From: Magnolia sinica
Taxonomy: Eukaryota > Streptophyta > Magnoliopsida > Magnoliales > Magnoliaceae
Direction of reading: 5' to 3'
DNA: 64,000 nt
NCBI RefSeq assembly: GCF_029962835.1
Contig: NC_080582.1
Location: 75,512,177-75,576,176, forward strand
Shown here piece after piece: positions 22,325-35,900 of this stretch. Positions within the stretch are counted from its first letter, which is position 1, and each line of letters starts with the position of its first letter. Made by a program: the position numbers and the translations under genes. The notes under the pieces were generated by a model. It searched no databases and was not told where the DNA came from. It worked only from the letters and a program-made list of their open reading frames with translations.

Positions 22325-22950
22325 ATAACAAAATAGATGGACAGTGTGGATAAAACCCATACATCTCGGGACCCCTTAAAACCCCTTCTTGACCCTAGAT
22401 AGAGGCAGGCAAGGTAATTCCCAATCCATGCCTCTAAAATTTATCTAAAACTCAAGTAGACCCCACTAAGAAACATCGATATGAGGTGGGCACAGGTAAA
22501 ACCTTCCTATAAACCTTCTTAAGGCTCTTGGTGTTGTTAATTTGCAATTCAACCTGTTTGGTAAGGTCATGCAGACATGGATTAAGGGAAAACACAAACA
22601 TCAGCTTGTTCTAAAACTTCATTATCAAGTTTTCAATGGTTAGACATACAATTTATACTATTTCCTGTGGTGTGATCCATTTAAGTTTTGGATATGCTTC
22701 ACTTTTGGGCTCATGCCCTAAAATGATATGTTAAAATGGATTAACAGTGTAAATACGGTACATACATCACAGTGGCCCCCACAGAGTTTGCTAAAAACTT
22801 ATTCTGCTTCCTGTGGTGTGGTCCACCTAAGATGTGGATCTGCTTCATTTTTTGGATCATGCCCTAAAATGAGCTGTCAAAACAGATGGACAGCGTGGAT
22901 GTAAGACAAATATATCATGTTGGCCCCACAGTCAAGGATCCACCGAAGCT
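22325..22950. repeat. Palindromic repeat pieces, three fragments
   Basis: A right-arm scrap at 22325-22375 is followed by a longer copy (22445-22790, ending CATCACAGTGGCCCCCACAGAG) and another right arm (22800-22950, ending GGCCCCACAGTC). Adjacent ends suggest repeated insertion into the same family. Confidence 0.65.
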
Positions 22951-23079
22951 GCACCCAATGTCGAGTAACTCAGTCGAGCAGTGAATGGATTCGTAGAAGA
23001 GGCTGAGACATTTTCATTGCGGGGCCTCACCTGATGAGATAACCTAGCTTTTACACGGGGAATGGCTTTCCACTCGCTA

Positions 23080-23880
23080 TAAAACATCCATTTTTTTCAA
23101 GCTATTGATTAGATGGCTACGATTATCTTGATTTTTAAAGAGATGGATGATCAAAGGAGGATCTCATGTGATGTAAGGTCCAAATCAATAACCCTTTCCA
23201 GTACAATCATTATGGACCGTCCATTTTTTAAGCAAACGCTCAGATGGTTAGCCTGATAGTGATGGGACGTTTTCTTTATGGTAAAATAATATGGACAATT
23301 CATTTCATAGCCGTTGCCTGGATAAAATCATTCGATCAAAGTGAATTTTAGAAGCGATGGACAACTAAAGGTGGCCCATGCATGATGAACCGAGCAAATC
23401 AACCATTGTACTCTCTGGTTTATACATGTGGAGCATCCATTTTTTATTTTTATTTTTAAATCCATTTGATTAGTAGTCAGGACCACCAGATCAGAAAGGT
23501 TTATTGCGAGACATGGGCAATCAAAAGGTGGACCCACGTCATGAATGATCTGCACCAGCAATCAAACCTTTCCTAGTATAATAAATTTAGACCGTCCATT
23601 TTTCATACCCATTGATTGTAAAGTTGGGATGCTCTGATCAGAGTAAACTGAGTATGGCAATCAAACATGCACCCTACATCATATACAGTCCAGGTAAATG
23701 ATCAGATCTTTTATTGTAATCAACATGGACATCCATTTTACCAGCCGTTGATCAGATGGTCAGAATCATCCCATCAAAGTGATTTTAAAGGAGATGTGGA
23801 ATCAAAGGTGGGACGCATGATAGACGGTCCATATCACTGATCAATCATTTTTCAATAGGATGAATTGGGAACAACTTGCT
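23080..23880. repeat. Degenerate tandem array, units of roughly 135-210 bp
   Basis: At least five units begin with (GGACCGT)CCATTTTT near 23090, 23220, 23432, 23594 and 23731. They share a GTTGATCAGATGGT-like phrase, ATCAAAGGTGG, and a CAATCA...CCTTTCCAGTA phrase. Divergence is high. No coding. I do not recognise the family. Confidence 0.6.
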
Positions 23881-24249
23881 TTTCCTACTGATCAACTGTT
23901 AGGGTTACCTAGCCCAAATAATACTGAAACTTGTGGACCATCCAAGGTGGGCCTGACATGATGGAGACCCTTTCCCAGTAGAGAAAACCCAAGCGGACCA
24001 AATAACATTCAGGCCATTTCCACAAGAATGGCCTACCATATGAGGTGTTTGGTTGCTGATTTTTATATTTCTCAACATGCTAATTTTCTTGTTTTTTTTA
24101 TAAAAATCAAGCTTATTTCACACTTTTTTGTATTAGTTTTTACATTCCTCAAGAATTCCATTTCTTATTAATTTTCTGGTTTCCACAAAAATCAATTTTG
24201 GTTGACACTTTTTTATAGGTTTTTTACATTCGGCCCCGGCCCGCTTCAC

Positions 24250-24690
24250 CCAACATGGCGAGGCCCTGTGGGGCCCACCTTTATGTATAAATTCTATATC
24301 CAAGCCATCCATCCGTTTTGCCGGGGATTATTTTAGGGTGTTATCCTAAAAATGAATAATATCCAAATCTCAGGTGGACCATAATATAGGAAACAGTGGT
24401 GATTGACCATTAAAAACCGGTGGGCCACAAAAGTTTTGGTTCAAGCTGATATTTGTTATTCTTCATTCAGGTTTGTGTAACCTCATCAACATACGTTACA
24501 GAAACAATACAGTTGGCCCCCCGATGTTTGAATGGTGGGGTGTTCAATCACCAATGTTTCCTATAGTATAGTCCACCTGAGATTTGGATCCGTTTCATTT
24601 TTGGGCTCATGCCCTAAAATGATCTAGCAAAATGGATGGACAGTGTGAATATAGAATTTATACATCAAGGTGGGCCCAACAGCAAGGGTG
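24250..24690. repeat. Palindromic repeat, full-length copy
   Basis: The left arm starts CCTGTGGGGCCCACC and the right arm ends TACATCAAGGTGGGCCC. Both arms carry the CCGTTTTGCC / GCAAAATGG and CCTAAAATG motifs. A C run followed by an A run (24727-24751) lies just outside. Confidence 0.8.
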
Positions 24691-24699
24691 TTTTTTAAC

Positions 24700-25815
24700 C
24701 GTTTCCAGGAAAATTAAAACATCCACCCCCCCCCCCCCCCCAAAAAAAAATAAAAAAATAAAATAATAATAATAACAATAATAATACTATACTAACTCTA
24801 AAATTCTCGAGGAAACATAAAAAACCAGGGAATGAATTCCCCAAACAATCAACAAATCTACATTTATAGGGATATTTACTACAAAATTACTCTTAAGTGA
24901 TTAGATTTTACTACTTTCCAAAAAATAAATGCTTCTAGAGCTTGAAATGATCATAGAACTATCGGGTTTTCGAAGGGCGGTACAATCACGTTTTGCCATC
25001 AAGAAAACACCTGCTTACCTGGCATGGGTACCTATCGGGTCGCTTTCTCTAAATTGTTTTTCCACCCCTCCATTAGGTACGCCACCTCTTATTTGGCCTT
25101 TATCCTAAAAATAAAGGTCCATTCAAGATTCGAATAGGCCACCTAGTATAAAATATAAAATCTCTCAATGATCCTAATGTGGCCCACTTGAGTTTTGAAA
25201 CAGTGAGATGTGAAGGTAATTCCTTCATCCTAATGAAGCACACCAGATGAATGGATGGTTGGCATACAAACACCACATTGGGCAAACCATTCTAGCTGTT
25301 CTTTGGTATGGCCTACTAGAGTATTGAATCATCATGGTGTTTGGGTCAAAGATAAAAATGAGGCCACGCACCCAGTGGACGAGGTAGATCTCATGAAAGT
25401 TCCACCCTTGTGGCACTCAATCAGTAAAAGTGGCCTGACCAAAGTACCCACCTGAAGTAAACTGGCGTGCGGTTCATCCAATCCACTCATCTGATTCGCC
25501 CCCATCTGGATGGAGGTATACCCCAAAAATCAGGCAAGCCTCACCACATGAATAGAGTGATTTCAGGTATAATTATAAACTCTTCCCATTTCATACAAAT
25601 CTCTAAATTCATGTGGCCAATCGGCTAGTTATGATTCCTATCGACAAACAGCCAGAGATCATCCCCATGTCGAGAAGGTTTAGGTGATAAAATTTGAGCC
25701 CTAAGGAAAACGAACTGTTTTCCCCTTGATTAGAGGTTTAAATATGTTTTCCCTCCCTTTGTGCATCTCAGGCCTGATGTTTACCCTATGAAAGCTACTT
25801 ACACCTGTTTCTATA
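24700..25815. other. Gene-free region with homopolymer runs
   Basis: A poly(C) then poly(A) run lies at 24727-24751. No gene is seen. Fragments resembling transposon leaders (GGCCCACTTGAG near 25181) occur, but no bounded element could be drawn. Confidence 0.4.
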
Positions 25816-25821
25816 TTTTTA

Positions 25822-26015
25822 GTGCTTGTTTGGATGAACGAGTATTCGGTGGATCCGGGACGCAGCAGGATGTGATTGGGCAACATACATGCTGTCAACC
25901 CAACAACTTTTGAAAAAGACCAAGAGCTCCTCTCTGACAGCAGTTATGTCGCCCAATCACATCCCACCACATCATGGATCCACAGAATCCGTTTCCTGTT
26001 TAGATGGCGTGGAAA
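25822..26015. repeat. Small inverted-repeat element (MITE-like) next to the zinc-finger gene
   Basis: The left GTATTCGGTGGATCC...CAGGATGTGATTGGGC is inverted at GCCCAATCACATCCC...GGATCCACAGAATCCG. About 190 bp, with GTTTGGATG / CTGTTTAGATG ends. It lies about 100 bases beyond the stop of the zinc-finger gene and could form a hairpin in its 3' region. Confidence 0.6.
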
Positions 26016-26106
26016 AGATAAGAAAGTAGATGACTTTTAATGGGACATTTCATCAATCAAAAGTAAAGGTTTGCTTCACTAACCACTACAGACAGCACCA
26101 CACATG

Positions 26107-26979
26107 CTAGCACGGCACACTGGCTGATTCAACCTCGGCCAATACCTCTGACATTTGAGAGACACGGACTCCATTGCTATGCTGGTCCACCTTCACCATC
26201 CTAATTTCCTCCCCGTCCACATTCTCCTCCATCCCCTCATGAGTCCCCACCACCTGATCAGATGAGATGGGCCCACCGCCATCCTGCTGTCTGTGCACCC
26301 TGCTCATGTGCTTCTTCCCTCTTAGATGACTAACCATCACAGCCTCGCTGTTGCACAATATGTTACACTGTTTGCAGCTGTACATAAAAACCTTACCATC
26401 ACTAGCAGCTCCACCTGTTGCCACAGTTGCTTCAGCTTCTTCAACAGATTCCCGGTTACCTTCCTCACGATGCTGCTCTTCTGCCTTTATAATCCCATCA
26501 ACATTCCCTTCAATTGCTTCCTCTACCTCCTCAACCCCACCAACACGGCCCCCTCTATGCACCATAGCCATGTGCTTCTTCCCTATAAGATGTGTAGCCA
26601 TCACGGCCTCACTGTTGCACCATATGTTACATGTTTTGCACCAGTACTCAATAACTGCATTATCCCCAGATCCTCCTATTGCCTGCCTTTTCACTACTTG
26701 CTCCCGATGTGTCCTGCTCACTAACTGCTGCTTCTCAAGTTTAAGGTTTGGCACGTGGCCCGCAGAAGCTGCCAGCTGTGCTTCCTTGGACTTGTGCTTC
26801 TTGCCACAAAGGTGGTCATTCAAGCCTTGCAAGCTGGTAGTGCTCACCTGACAAAGAGCACAACTCCACTCCTTCTGGGTTTCTTTCTGATTAAGACTAG
26901 GCGATGGAGTTTCAGCCACAGCTGCTTCTTCTGCTTTCCTCTTCCTACCAGCAACATTGGGGTTCATCGTCGATTTACC
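26107..26979 (-). CDS. Exon with three C2H2 zinc fingers (last exon of the zinc-finger gene)
   Basis: Open for 290 residues from the splice acceptor ACGCAG|GGTAAA at 26979 to TAG at 26107-26109. Fingers: WSCALCQ...[15 protein letters not shown]...THLIGKKH and YSCKQCN...SHLRGKKH, with the H-x5-H spacing of U1-like fingers. Fingers 2 and 3 share CNSEAVM, so they look like an internal duplication. Glu-rich linkers separate them. If it were a stand-alone gene, ATG codons inside the exon (for example at the MNPN segment) could start it, but the acceptor and the upstream family match argue for splicing. Confidence 0.92.
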   Translation of the reverse strand, partial: GKSTMNPNVAGRKRKAEEAAVAETPSPSLNQKETQKEWSCALCQVSTTSLQGLNDHLCGKKHKSKEAQLAASAGHVPNLKLEKQQLVSRTHREQVVKRQAIGGSGDNAVIEYWCKTCNIWCNSEAVMATHLIGKKHMAMVHRGGRVGGVEEVEEAIEGNVDGIIKAEEQHREEGNRESVEEAEATVATGGAASDGKVFMYSCKQCNILCNSEAVMVSHLRGKKHMSRVHRQQDGGGPISSDQVVGTHEGMEENVDGEEIRMVKVDQHSNGVRVSQMSEVLAEVESASVPC

Positions 26980-29900
26980 CTGCGTGACATGAAACACCGG
27001 ACAAAGTTTCATGTGAATTCCAGATCATCATATGATAGGACTTACCCTATCGGATCATCCCAGCTGTCCTATTCTCCTTGTTAATATGTTGGAACATTGT
27101 TTCAATTGCACATTTTCATCAGATGGTTGGGATCATTTATTAGTGAATGCCATCAAAGGGCCATCTTCAACTAGATGAATGTGTTAGGTCAACCAAAGCC
27201 TGGGCCACACCTTGATCCATAGCTCAAGTGGTAGACTGAGTGAAAGATACCTCGTTTCAACACTGAGGTCTTGGTATCGATTCCCTAGTGGGGGTGGCTA
27301 ACAGTGATGTGTGAACTGACAGTGGGTGTACTAACAAGCTAACCAAAAAAAAAAAGGCCCAAAGCCTGGGCCCCAGTTAAACATTGATGGGTTGGGAAAA
27401 AAAAAGGGCATCATTTGCTTGACAGAGTTCCTACCGTCGGAAGCTAGGTGGGGCCCACCATGATGTTTGTGAGAAAAAAAATCCACCCCGTCCATCAATT
27501 TTGCCAGCTCGTGTTAGGACATGAGCCCAAAAATGAGGCAAATCCATAACTCGATTTGACGACACAACACAGAAAGTGGGGAGGGAAATCTACCATTGAA
27601 ACCTTCCTTGGGTCCACCTTGATGTTTATATGCCATCCAAACTGTTCAATAAGGTCACTCCCACTAGGATGAACTGAAAAAATAAAAATACAAGCATGAT
27701 CGACGACTTCTGAAGCCCCACGAATGTTTAATGGTGGTCATTCAATCCTCATTTTCCTACCATGAGCTGCAAAAATGGATGGACAGGGTGGATTTCTCAC
27801 AAACATCACGGTGGGCCACACCCAGCTTCCAACCGCAAGAACTTCCTGCGGTCTAGGCTCACAGGCAATCCGCGTCCATATAATAATACCTCAGGAGCTA
27901 AATAAGACAGAATAACATATTAAAATTTCAGATTTCCATAAAAAGAGTAATATAACTGCTCTGAGCTTGCTCCGCATGCGCAGCTAATGCACACACCACC
28001 ACATACACCAGCAAGGCAGACGTGGAATATCGAGGCAATTCATCAGGTAGACCTCACCATGTAGATGCTACTACCCAACGATAAAGGTGTCACACAGTCA
28101 GTTTACCATGATACAGAAATTAGCAGATGGGTTAGAAAACCTTGGCCAATTTTCTTTTACAACTGTAAATCAATTCAGTTAATGGTGGCACACTTAATTA
28201 GTGAACCAACCTGATTCTTGCACATCCACCATGCTAGCATATGTGGTGGTGTGTGCATCAACCAACTTGTAATCACGTGTGGACTTAAGCAAAGCTCTAA
28301 CCGCTCTATTCTTTTTTATAGAGCAACAGCAACTATAACAACAATGTATAAAATGAAGGGGGGACTACTTCAATATGCACATTATCTCCAAGATGTTAAA
28401 AGCGTTTAGCAGGAACCACATGAGAATCTTAAAATGTGAATTGTAAGGTATGATGTTAATATCAAATGATGAAAATGAAAAAAGTCGAAATACATAGTAA
28501 AGTTTGACATTAATATCAAATAACCAAAAAAAAAAAAAAAAACCATAAATAATGAATAGCCAGGAGTTTACCAAAAACAAGGAGCTTATATTAAGATTAC
28601 AAACATAGTAAACAGGCCTCTCTGCTCCCTAGAATTTTGCAACACCAAGCCCAATCGTCTTACCAGGGAGCATCATTCAATAGTGTAAGTGAATTACACA
28701 AAGGTGAAAACAATATCATCTTCATATTGATAGATATGGGATCTATATCCTTCAAAAATATAAATGTGATCTAAAATGAACTACATGATTGATAATTAGG
28801 GCCATGAACCTAAGTTGCATGATCTTTCAAATTAGGCGCCGCTCACTTCGTGCTCCCTCTCCCACTTCCAAGCTATTTATACTTGCTAACATTTTTTAAA
28901 CAAATGCATCCCTACTCCCTACTCCTGCACCTGAATTTGTTGCAGCGTCAGCTCACACAATCACGCCTTGTGCAATTATGGCCACAGACCACAGAATCCC
29001 ACACCACTCAAGCCACAGAAAACGAGGTGTTTATCTCAGAGGTTTGCTAGCCATGCACGCCCCCTCTCCCAGATATACCACACGTGCCAACCTGACAAGC
29101 GTGTGGATCATTTTTGCTGCCCCCACAGTGAATACGACCCATAGTTAGCAAAATTCAGTTTTAAACTCCATATTATTCAATAAAACTCCGTATATTTCGG
29201 TAGGTAGGCAAAAAATAAATAAATAAAAAAACAGGAGAAGAAGAACGCAAACCAAACTAAACACCTTTTCTTTTTCAGTGAAAACACGTTTTATTCAAAA
29301 AACAACTTTTGAGGGCTATTAAAAAAATAGAGATAGGTGATTGTCACCAGTGATACAATTGAGTAATTTGTGGAAGATTTTAGTACAAATAGATCAATTT
29401 ATATGGGGAATAATTCAAAATGGTTAAAGAGAGGCAAAGAATAATATTAATCAACTATTTAATTAACTATAAAAATAATTGCTTATGCATATAGAAATTG
29501 TAATTATTTTAGTATAAGTTTTTTTACTATTTTAAGCTTATTTAGATATAATATACACACATTTATATGCATATATTGCTTCTTTTTCTTCTTTTTTTTC
29601 ATTCCATTTTACTAAATTGGAACTGTATTAAACACGAACTTTTCATTCTTCAAATTTTGTGTTTCCATTTTATCGACCAAATTCTTTACTGTCTTTATAA
29701 TGACCGAGACTGAATTCCTGTATCCTTTTTCCCCCTATGGTGTCTGCTAAAATGTGACCCTACGAAAAAATTAGGCCAGTCCAGTTGCCGTGTGAGCCAC
29801 TGGTATCCACAAAAGAATGCATGGTAGATAAAACATGCCAATGGTCCATTTTCAATGGGTTCTTCAAGTCCATAGCTCAATGGTTGACAGGCTGCATTTC

Positions 29901-32900
29901 AACATTGAGGTCAGGTTCAGGTCCAGGTTGCCTGTAAAAAAGTCCATATTCAATGTACATGTGTGGCTCAATGGTGTGTGGACCTACCTGATTTTATCAT
30001 ATGGTTATGCTCATGGTAAGTACCACCTCATATGTCCCTCAACTCTCCCGCACAACCAGGTTATGCTCCAATGGACTGTTCTAATTTAATACAAAGAATC
30101 CAAACGACTTGTGAAACCACCTAGACCAAGTGAAAACCAAACCAAAGAATCCAAATGTGTCCTTAGTTGCCCAAGCTCATATAAACCAACTAAACATATA
30201 ACAGAAACTTCCACATGAAATTGAATGAAAACTTCTTTAAAACAGATAAAAGAAAAAAGAAAAAAAGAAAAAATGTCCAAGTTAAAAATCAATCAAATAC
30301 GCAGAAAGAGATGATTCAAGTGCTACATCAGCCCTCACATTACCAAAACAACTTGCAAAATCAGTAGAACAATGGGAGTGTACGAGAAAATGGCAATTGA
30401 CAACACTTGTGTTAGTCCAAGAGCAAAAGATGGCCTGAATAGTTAAGCCCATAGGATCTAACGGTCTACACAATCTTGAGACCTTCACATAATGACTAAA
30501 ATGCACAATCTAAGAGGATTCAAAGGGAAACTCATGTAGCCTCACCTACTAGTGGTTGCCCACAAATCCATTTCTAACATCTCCTAATCAATCACGTTGT
30601 GGGATGGGCACAATATAGAATGTTGCATCTAGCTCGTCTCATAACAATCTAAATTAAAAACTGCAATCATAAGAATCAGAGACGTGGGACCAGCTGGAAC
30701 ACCATTGTCTTCTCACAGGTTTTTGAGAACTGGGGAACCACCTAACTAGCACTCAACAACCCAAGCTTTGTAATGCTTGTCTTAGTCTGCACGACCACAT
30801 CGGATGAAGTTTGACTCCCAATTTGTAGTACTCAACCAACATATGCACTTATCCAACTCGAATTTAAAAAAAAAAAAAAAAAAAAACCTCAGTTTCTCTC
30901 AAGCATTGTTTCAATCCCTTTTAATATTAATACATATACTTTTAAAAGAACAGTTTTGTAAAAAACAATAAAAAACTTGATACTGCCAATGGATGAGTCT
31001 TCCAGTGAATATTAACACTTCTAGAAACTTGGTGTAGCTGTCACGGAATATTCCCCATGCAAAAACTCAAAACTACTAGCAGATAAGTTTTCAAATGCAT
31101 ATCAATAGTTCTAGAAACTTGGTGTAGCTATTACAAGATATTCCTCGTGCAGGTGTGTAATTTGGAAGGATAAGTTTTCAAGTGCGTGTTACCAATTCCA
31201 GAAATTTGGTATAGCTGTCACAAGATCTTCCTCATGTAAATGTGTAATTTGGAATCAATTAAGCCATTTTCCTAGCATTACTGAATCCCATCAATCTGAA
31301 GACCTTCGTCATTGTACACTGAAGTAACAATAGTCAATCTCATCCTCTTATACACAAGAGAATGGTGGTTAAGGACACAAACGGTCACGTATAGGATTGG
31401 CTACTTGCACATTGCGATTACTAGATCAAATCAAAGCAAACTATAAGTAGTAAGTCCCTTCTTGTGTCTACAATCCACGTAGTAAAGTAGACAATTTTAA
31501 GCATGTGTTAGGTCTATGATACGAATAGGTACGACTCATCTCATACCCTCATGACCTGGATTTTAATCAAGTCATAATATTAATCACATAGAGATGTAAT
31601 GGATCAATTATGTTATTTCGACTTTAACTAGCCTCACCTTCAATCCCTTAGGAACGAAGGTGGATACAACGTCTCATCATCTATATGATATCTCGATCCT
31701 CTATCTTCATAACAGAGGGTGGTTCACACCTCAACATATGAACACCATCCTGATTGTACCTTTTGTACATTCAGGGTTGGTTTACCTGTGCAAGTGGATG
31801 ACAGACTTGCCGACAAAGGTAGAGATTTCTCAAGACCACGAGGTAAATGATGATGGTCTACACGTCTAGTCAATAATAGTGTTTAATACTAAAGAATGAA
31901 TGTTTATCCATTAATGAGGATTAAAAGTATATCACATTATATAAGTATACACTTGTCACTCAAGCTTTTCTCAATACCATCTACTTGACATGAACTTGAA
32001 ATAAGTCTCTAGCTATATGTTTCGTCATAAGCTCCGCTAACATTTCTTTGGTGGGAATGTAGATGATGACTTATTTATCTCTCACTTGATCACGTAATAA
32101 TACTTTATCTCAATTAATTAGACTTCTAGTGGTATTTAGGGTCCTTTACCAAGTTAATGGTGAAATGTAAACTATCTTCAAGGACACATAGGCTTACAAA
32201 TGCCTAGTAATACCCAAACCTTGTAAGAATCTCTAGACCCATACACACTCTTGAACAACTACACAACATGCAAATATAGTCGGCCTCCATAAATGAAAGG
32301 GTTGTAGATGCATGTTTCTTACTCGACTATAAGATAACACATCCTCCGAGCAAGAATACATAACCTTAAGTTGACTTTTCCTCATTGAGCTCATTAAGCC
32401 AGGGGGAATTTGAAAATCCTTTAAGCTTGAGATCCATGCCTCCATATACAATATCAGGTCTATAACTCCTCTAAGATAGCAAAACATGCATTAGATGACA
32501 TGCTAATGAGACAGTCCTAGGTTACTCTGGTAACAATTGACTATGCCAATTACATAACTAATATCTAGTCTGATGTAAAACATGGTATTACATTAAGCTA
32601 CCCACTACACGTAAAGGGTACTGAGCACAACTAATTTCTCAACTTCTGTCTAGGAACACAATTTCCCATCCAACTGTAGTTTTTTCTATTGGAGTTTCAA
32701 CCAATGTTGTCAAAATCATTATCGTATCACAAATGGTAATAGGGGTTGAATTGTATCGTAAATCATAAGTTTATTATTATTATTATTATTTATTTTTTTT
32801 ATAATGATTTTCTTAAAAATATGAAAAAATGTAAATAAATCAAAAAAATAAAATAAATCTTCACCACTATCATGACAAGGTATTACTTTTCTTTCTTTTT

Positions 32901-35900
32901 TTTTGGTTAGCTTGTTAGTACACCCACTGTTAGTTCACACTTCACTGTTAGCCACCCACACTAGGGAATTGATACCAAGACCTTAGTGTTGAAACGAGGT
33001 ATCTTTCACTCAGTCTACCACTTGAGCTATGGATCAAGTTGTTGGTATTACTTAAAAATTAAACAATTCTTATATTCTTTTTTTCGTCTTTCAAGAAATT
33101 TTCCTTAAAAAACATACAAGGATCATTTGATAATTTATGTTCTTGGTACCATTCTTGAATGTAGAATCGCATTGGAAAAGTGTCATTTAATTCTGTAGAT
33201 CGAGGAAAAAAGATATTTTGATTTCTAACTGTCATTCCACAACATATATGAGTCAATATTTTCGTAACCACCCATAAAAACATTCCAGATAAGTCATACA
33301 TCAATTTGGTGTTTCAACTAGTTAAAAAGTAAGAAATCATTAAAAAAAAAAAAAGCTCTACGATTTAACATTGAAGAGAATATATATATATCATTTAATC
33401 TCTTATAAAGAAGAAAATAAAATAATTACCTTTTCTAAATGATTCTTTTTCTATTTTTGAAAGTTTCTTTCTAAATGATTCCTAAAGCCCCGACCAATTT
33501 AAAAACATAAAATGAAAACCGAGTGAATCTTAAAATAGAAGAAAACAAGTATAATTTGAATCGTAAATCGTAGGGTTCAAATCATAAAATCATAGGATTC
33601 ATATAAAAAGGGTTTCAAATCGTTTTTCTTAAGATTCGACTCAAATCGTAGGGGGGTGAGCGGTTGGCTTAACAGGCCATTTAAGACAACTAGGTAAAGT
33701 ACCCCAACTAGTAGTTTAAGGACATGCCGAGGATTTCGACACAAATTGTAAATCAAGGGATTTTGACAATACTGGTTTCAACAACCTTTAATTTTCCATC
33801 CTAAACCACTTTAACATTTTTTGCATGTAAGTAGCTTGAGATAAGCCCAAGACCTTTTTAGGGTTCCAGTCCTTGCTCGAGTGATAGACTCTGAGGAGTT
33901 TTAACACAAGGTCTTGGGTTCGAAACCCATTGGTGATGAAATCCAACTACAGTGTGCATGGGTGTATGGCAGGTGCGTGTTTTTTTTTTTTTTAAAAAAA
34001 AAAAAAAAGAGCCCAAGACCTTTTAGGCGGTCTCTGATGATATTTACCCCAAGAATAAAGTTAACTTCACTAAGATCTTTTGTTTCAAAGTTTGAGAAAA
34101 GTCAATCTTTAACCATCATCAACAATTGCATATCGCTACCAGCTGGTAGGATATCGTTTGCACAAAGAATTTGAGTTTGGAAAAAGCCAATCTCTAATCA
34201 TCATCAATAATTGCATATCACAACCAGCAAGTAGGATATCGTTTACACAAAGAATTCGAGCTTTCACCCTAAAACTGATGGCCAAACTGAAAGAATAAAT
34301 GCATTACTTTAAGAATATCTTCAGCATAAGGAATTGGGTTAACTTGCTTGATGTAGACCAATAGTGCTTCCGAATTGATCTCATTGTTTATTTTATAATT
34401 TAACATTTATATTTTTTTAGTAATAACTTAATCCTTCAATAAAATACTCGTTGTATTAGACTATTAGTAGATATTTTGATCCAAATCTTTCAATGACAAA
34501 AAATAATTAGAAACCAGTTTCAACCCTGGATTTCTGGACCCTCTTCCCCTTTATTTACTAAAAGACCAGTTCCAAGATGACAACGAGGTATATTGAAGGG
34601 GAACCTAGCCTTTTTTAGAGAGATAAGAACCCACCCACACTACGCTTACGTAACATGGGGTAGATAGCCTTCTTGCTTTAAGAATATAAATGATAAATTA
34701 TAAAAAAAACAATGAAAGAATAAATGCATTACTTTAAGAATATCTTCGGCATAAGGAATTGGGTTAACTTGCTTGATGTAGACCAATAGTGCTTCCGAAT
34801 TAATCTCATTGTTTATTTTATAATTTATCATTTATATTTATTTAGTAATAACTTAATCCTTCAATAAAATACTCGTTCTATTAGTAGATATTTTGATCCA
34901 TATCTTTCAATGATGAAAAAAAATTAGAAACCAGTTTCAACCCTGGATTTCTGGACCCTCTTTCCCTTTTTACTAAAAGACTAGTTCCAAGATGACAACA
35001 AGGTATATTAACGGGGAACCTAGCTTTTTTTAGAGAGATAAGAACCCGCCCACACTATGCTTATGTACCATGGGGTAGATAGCCTTCTAGGAAGGTGGAG
35101 GAAGTGTGGACAGTGAGGGTGAAAGGCACCCTACTTTTCAAATTAGCCACAATGAGATCCCTTAAAGCACTTGGAATCTTGAATAAGGATTTTGAGATTT
35201 AAGGCATAGAAAAGGGGCCATGCTTTAGCAACTTAATGCCGAAATATTTTGGATCTATGTTGAATTGGTATATGTATCAATAAAGTGAATCTCGCCCCAA
35301 TGGGTCAATAAAAGCAAAGCAATTAGGAGTGACACAATTCATCGCGTTGATATTTCTTAAATATAAATAATCATTTGACCCTAGACATTCTCAAATCAAA
35401 TTGCTTATTCTAATAGAAAAATTGTCACAAAATCCCATGCTCTTTGAGGATGTGATTCAGCGTTGAGGAACATGTACTAGGAGGCAGTGTTCGCATTATC
35501 GGTATCGCTACAAGTTTCGTAGGTCGGAGATAAAGATAAAATGGGAAACATAGGAAAAAATGTGGAGTTTTTCAGTGAAACTTTAATACATGCCTAACTA
35601 TACATATCTTCATATTTAGGAATTAAAAAATTGCAAAAAAATAAAATAAAATGCATACATAATAAGTTTTCTTATACTGGAAGTCTAAAAACATACGATA
35701 CCGGAAGAAATCACTTTAATAGTAACTAAAATGAGTTTATATAATACAAATGCAGCTCACATAAAATAATTAAAACATATAAAAGTAAATGAACTAAAAA
35801 AAACACACACACATTTATGAAGCCCACCTTTATGTATGTATTGTATATCCACATTTTCCATCCATCCAACCATCCAAACACCCATCCATCCATTCATCTC

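Larger units (their letters stand above)
31965..34290 (-). pseudogene. Ty1/copia pol remnant (RT end and RNase H), interrupted by hAT and SINE insertions
   Basis: Minus reading: [17 protein letters not shown] near 34240 corresponds to the YVDD box with Asp changed to Asn. [18 protein letters not shown] then comes near 34060-34010, interrupted by a SINE. After the hAT insertion, [28 protein letters not shown] and [20 protein letters not shown] (near 32050) are the copia RNase H and C-terminal motifs. Many stops and frameshifts. Confidence 0.85.

Noticed and set aside
26326..27084. Three plus-strand frames of 109-166 residues
   Set aside because: They are antisense shadows of the zinc-finger exon, which has clear C2H2 fingers on the minus strand.
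33914..33960. tRNA-like sequence with B box at 33905-33920
   Set aside because: It belongs to SINE family 1 with poly(A) and target duplication; no cloverleaf with acceptor stem is formed.
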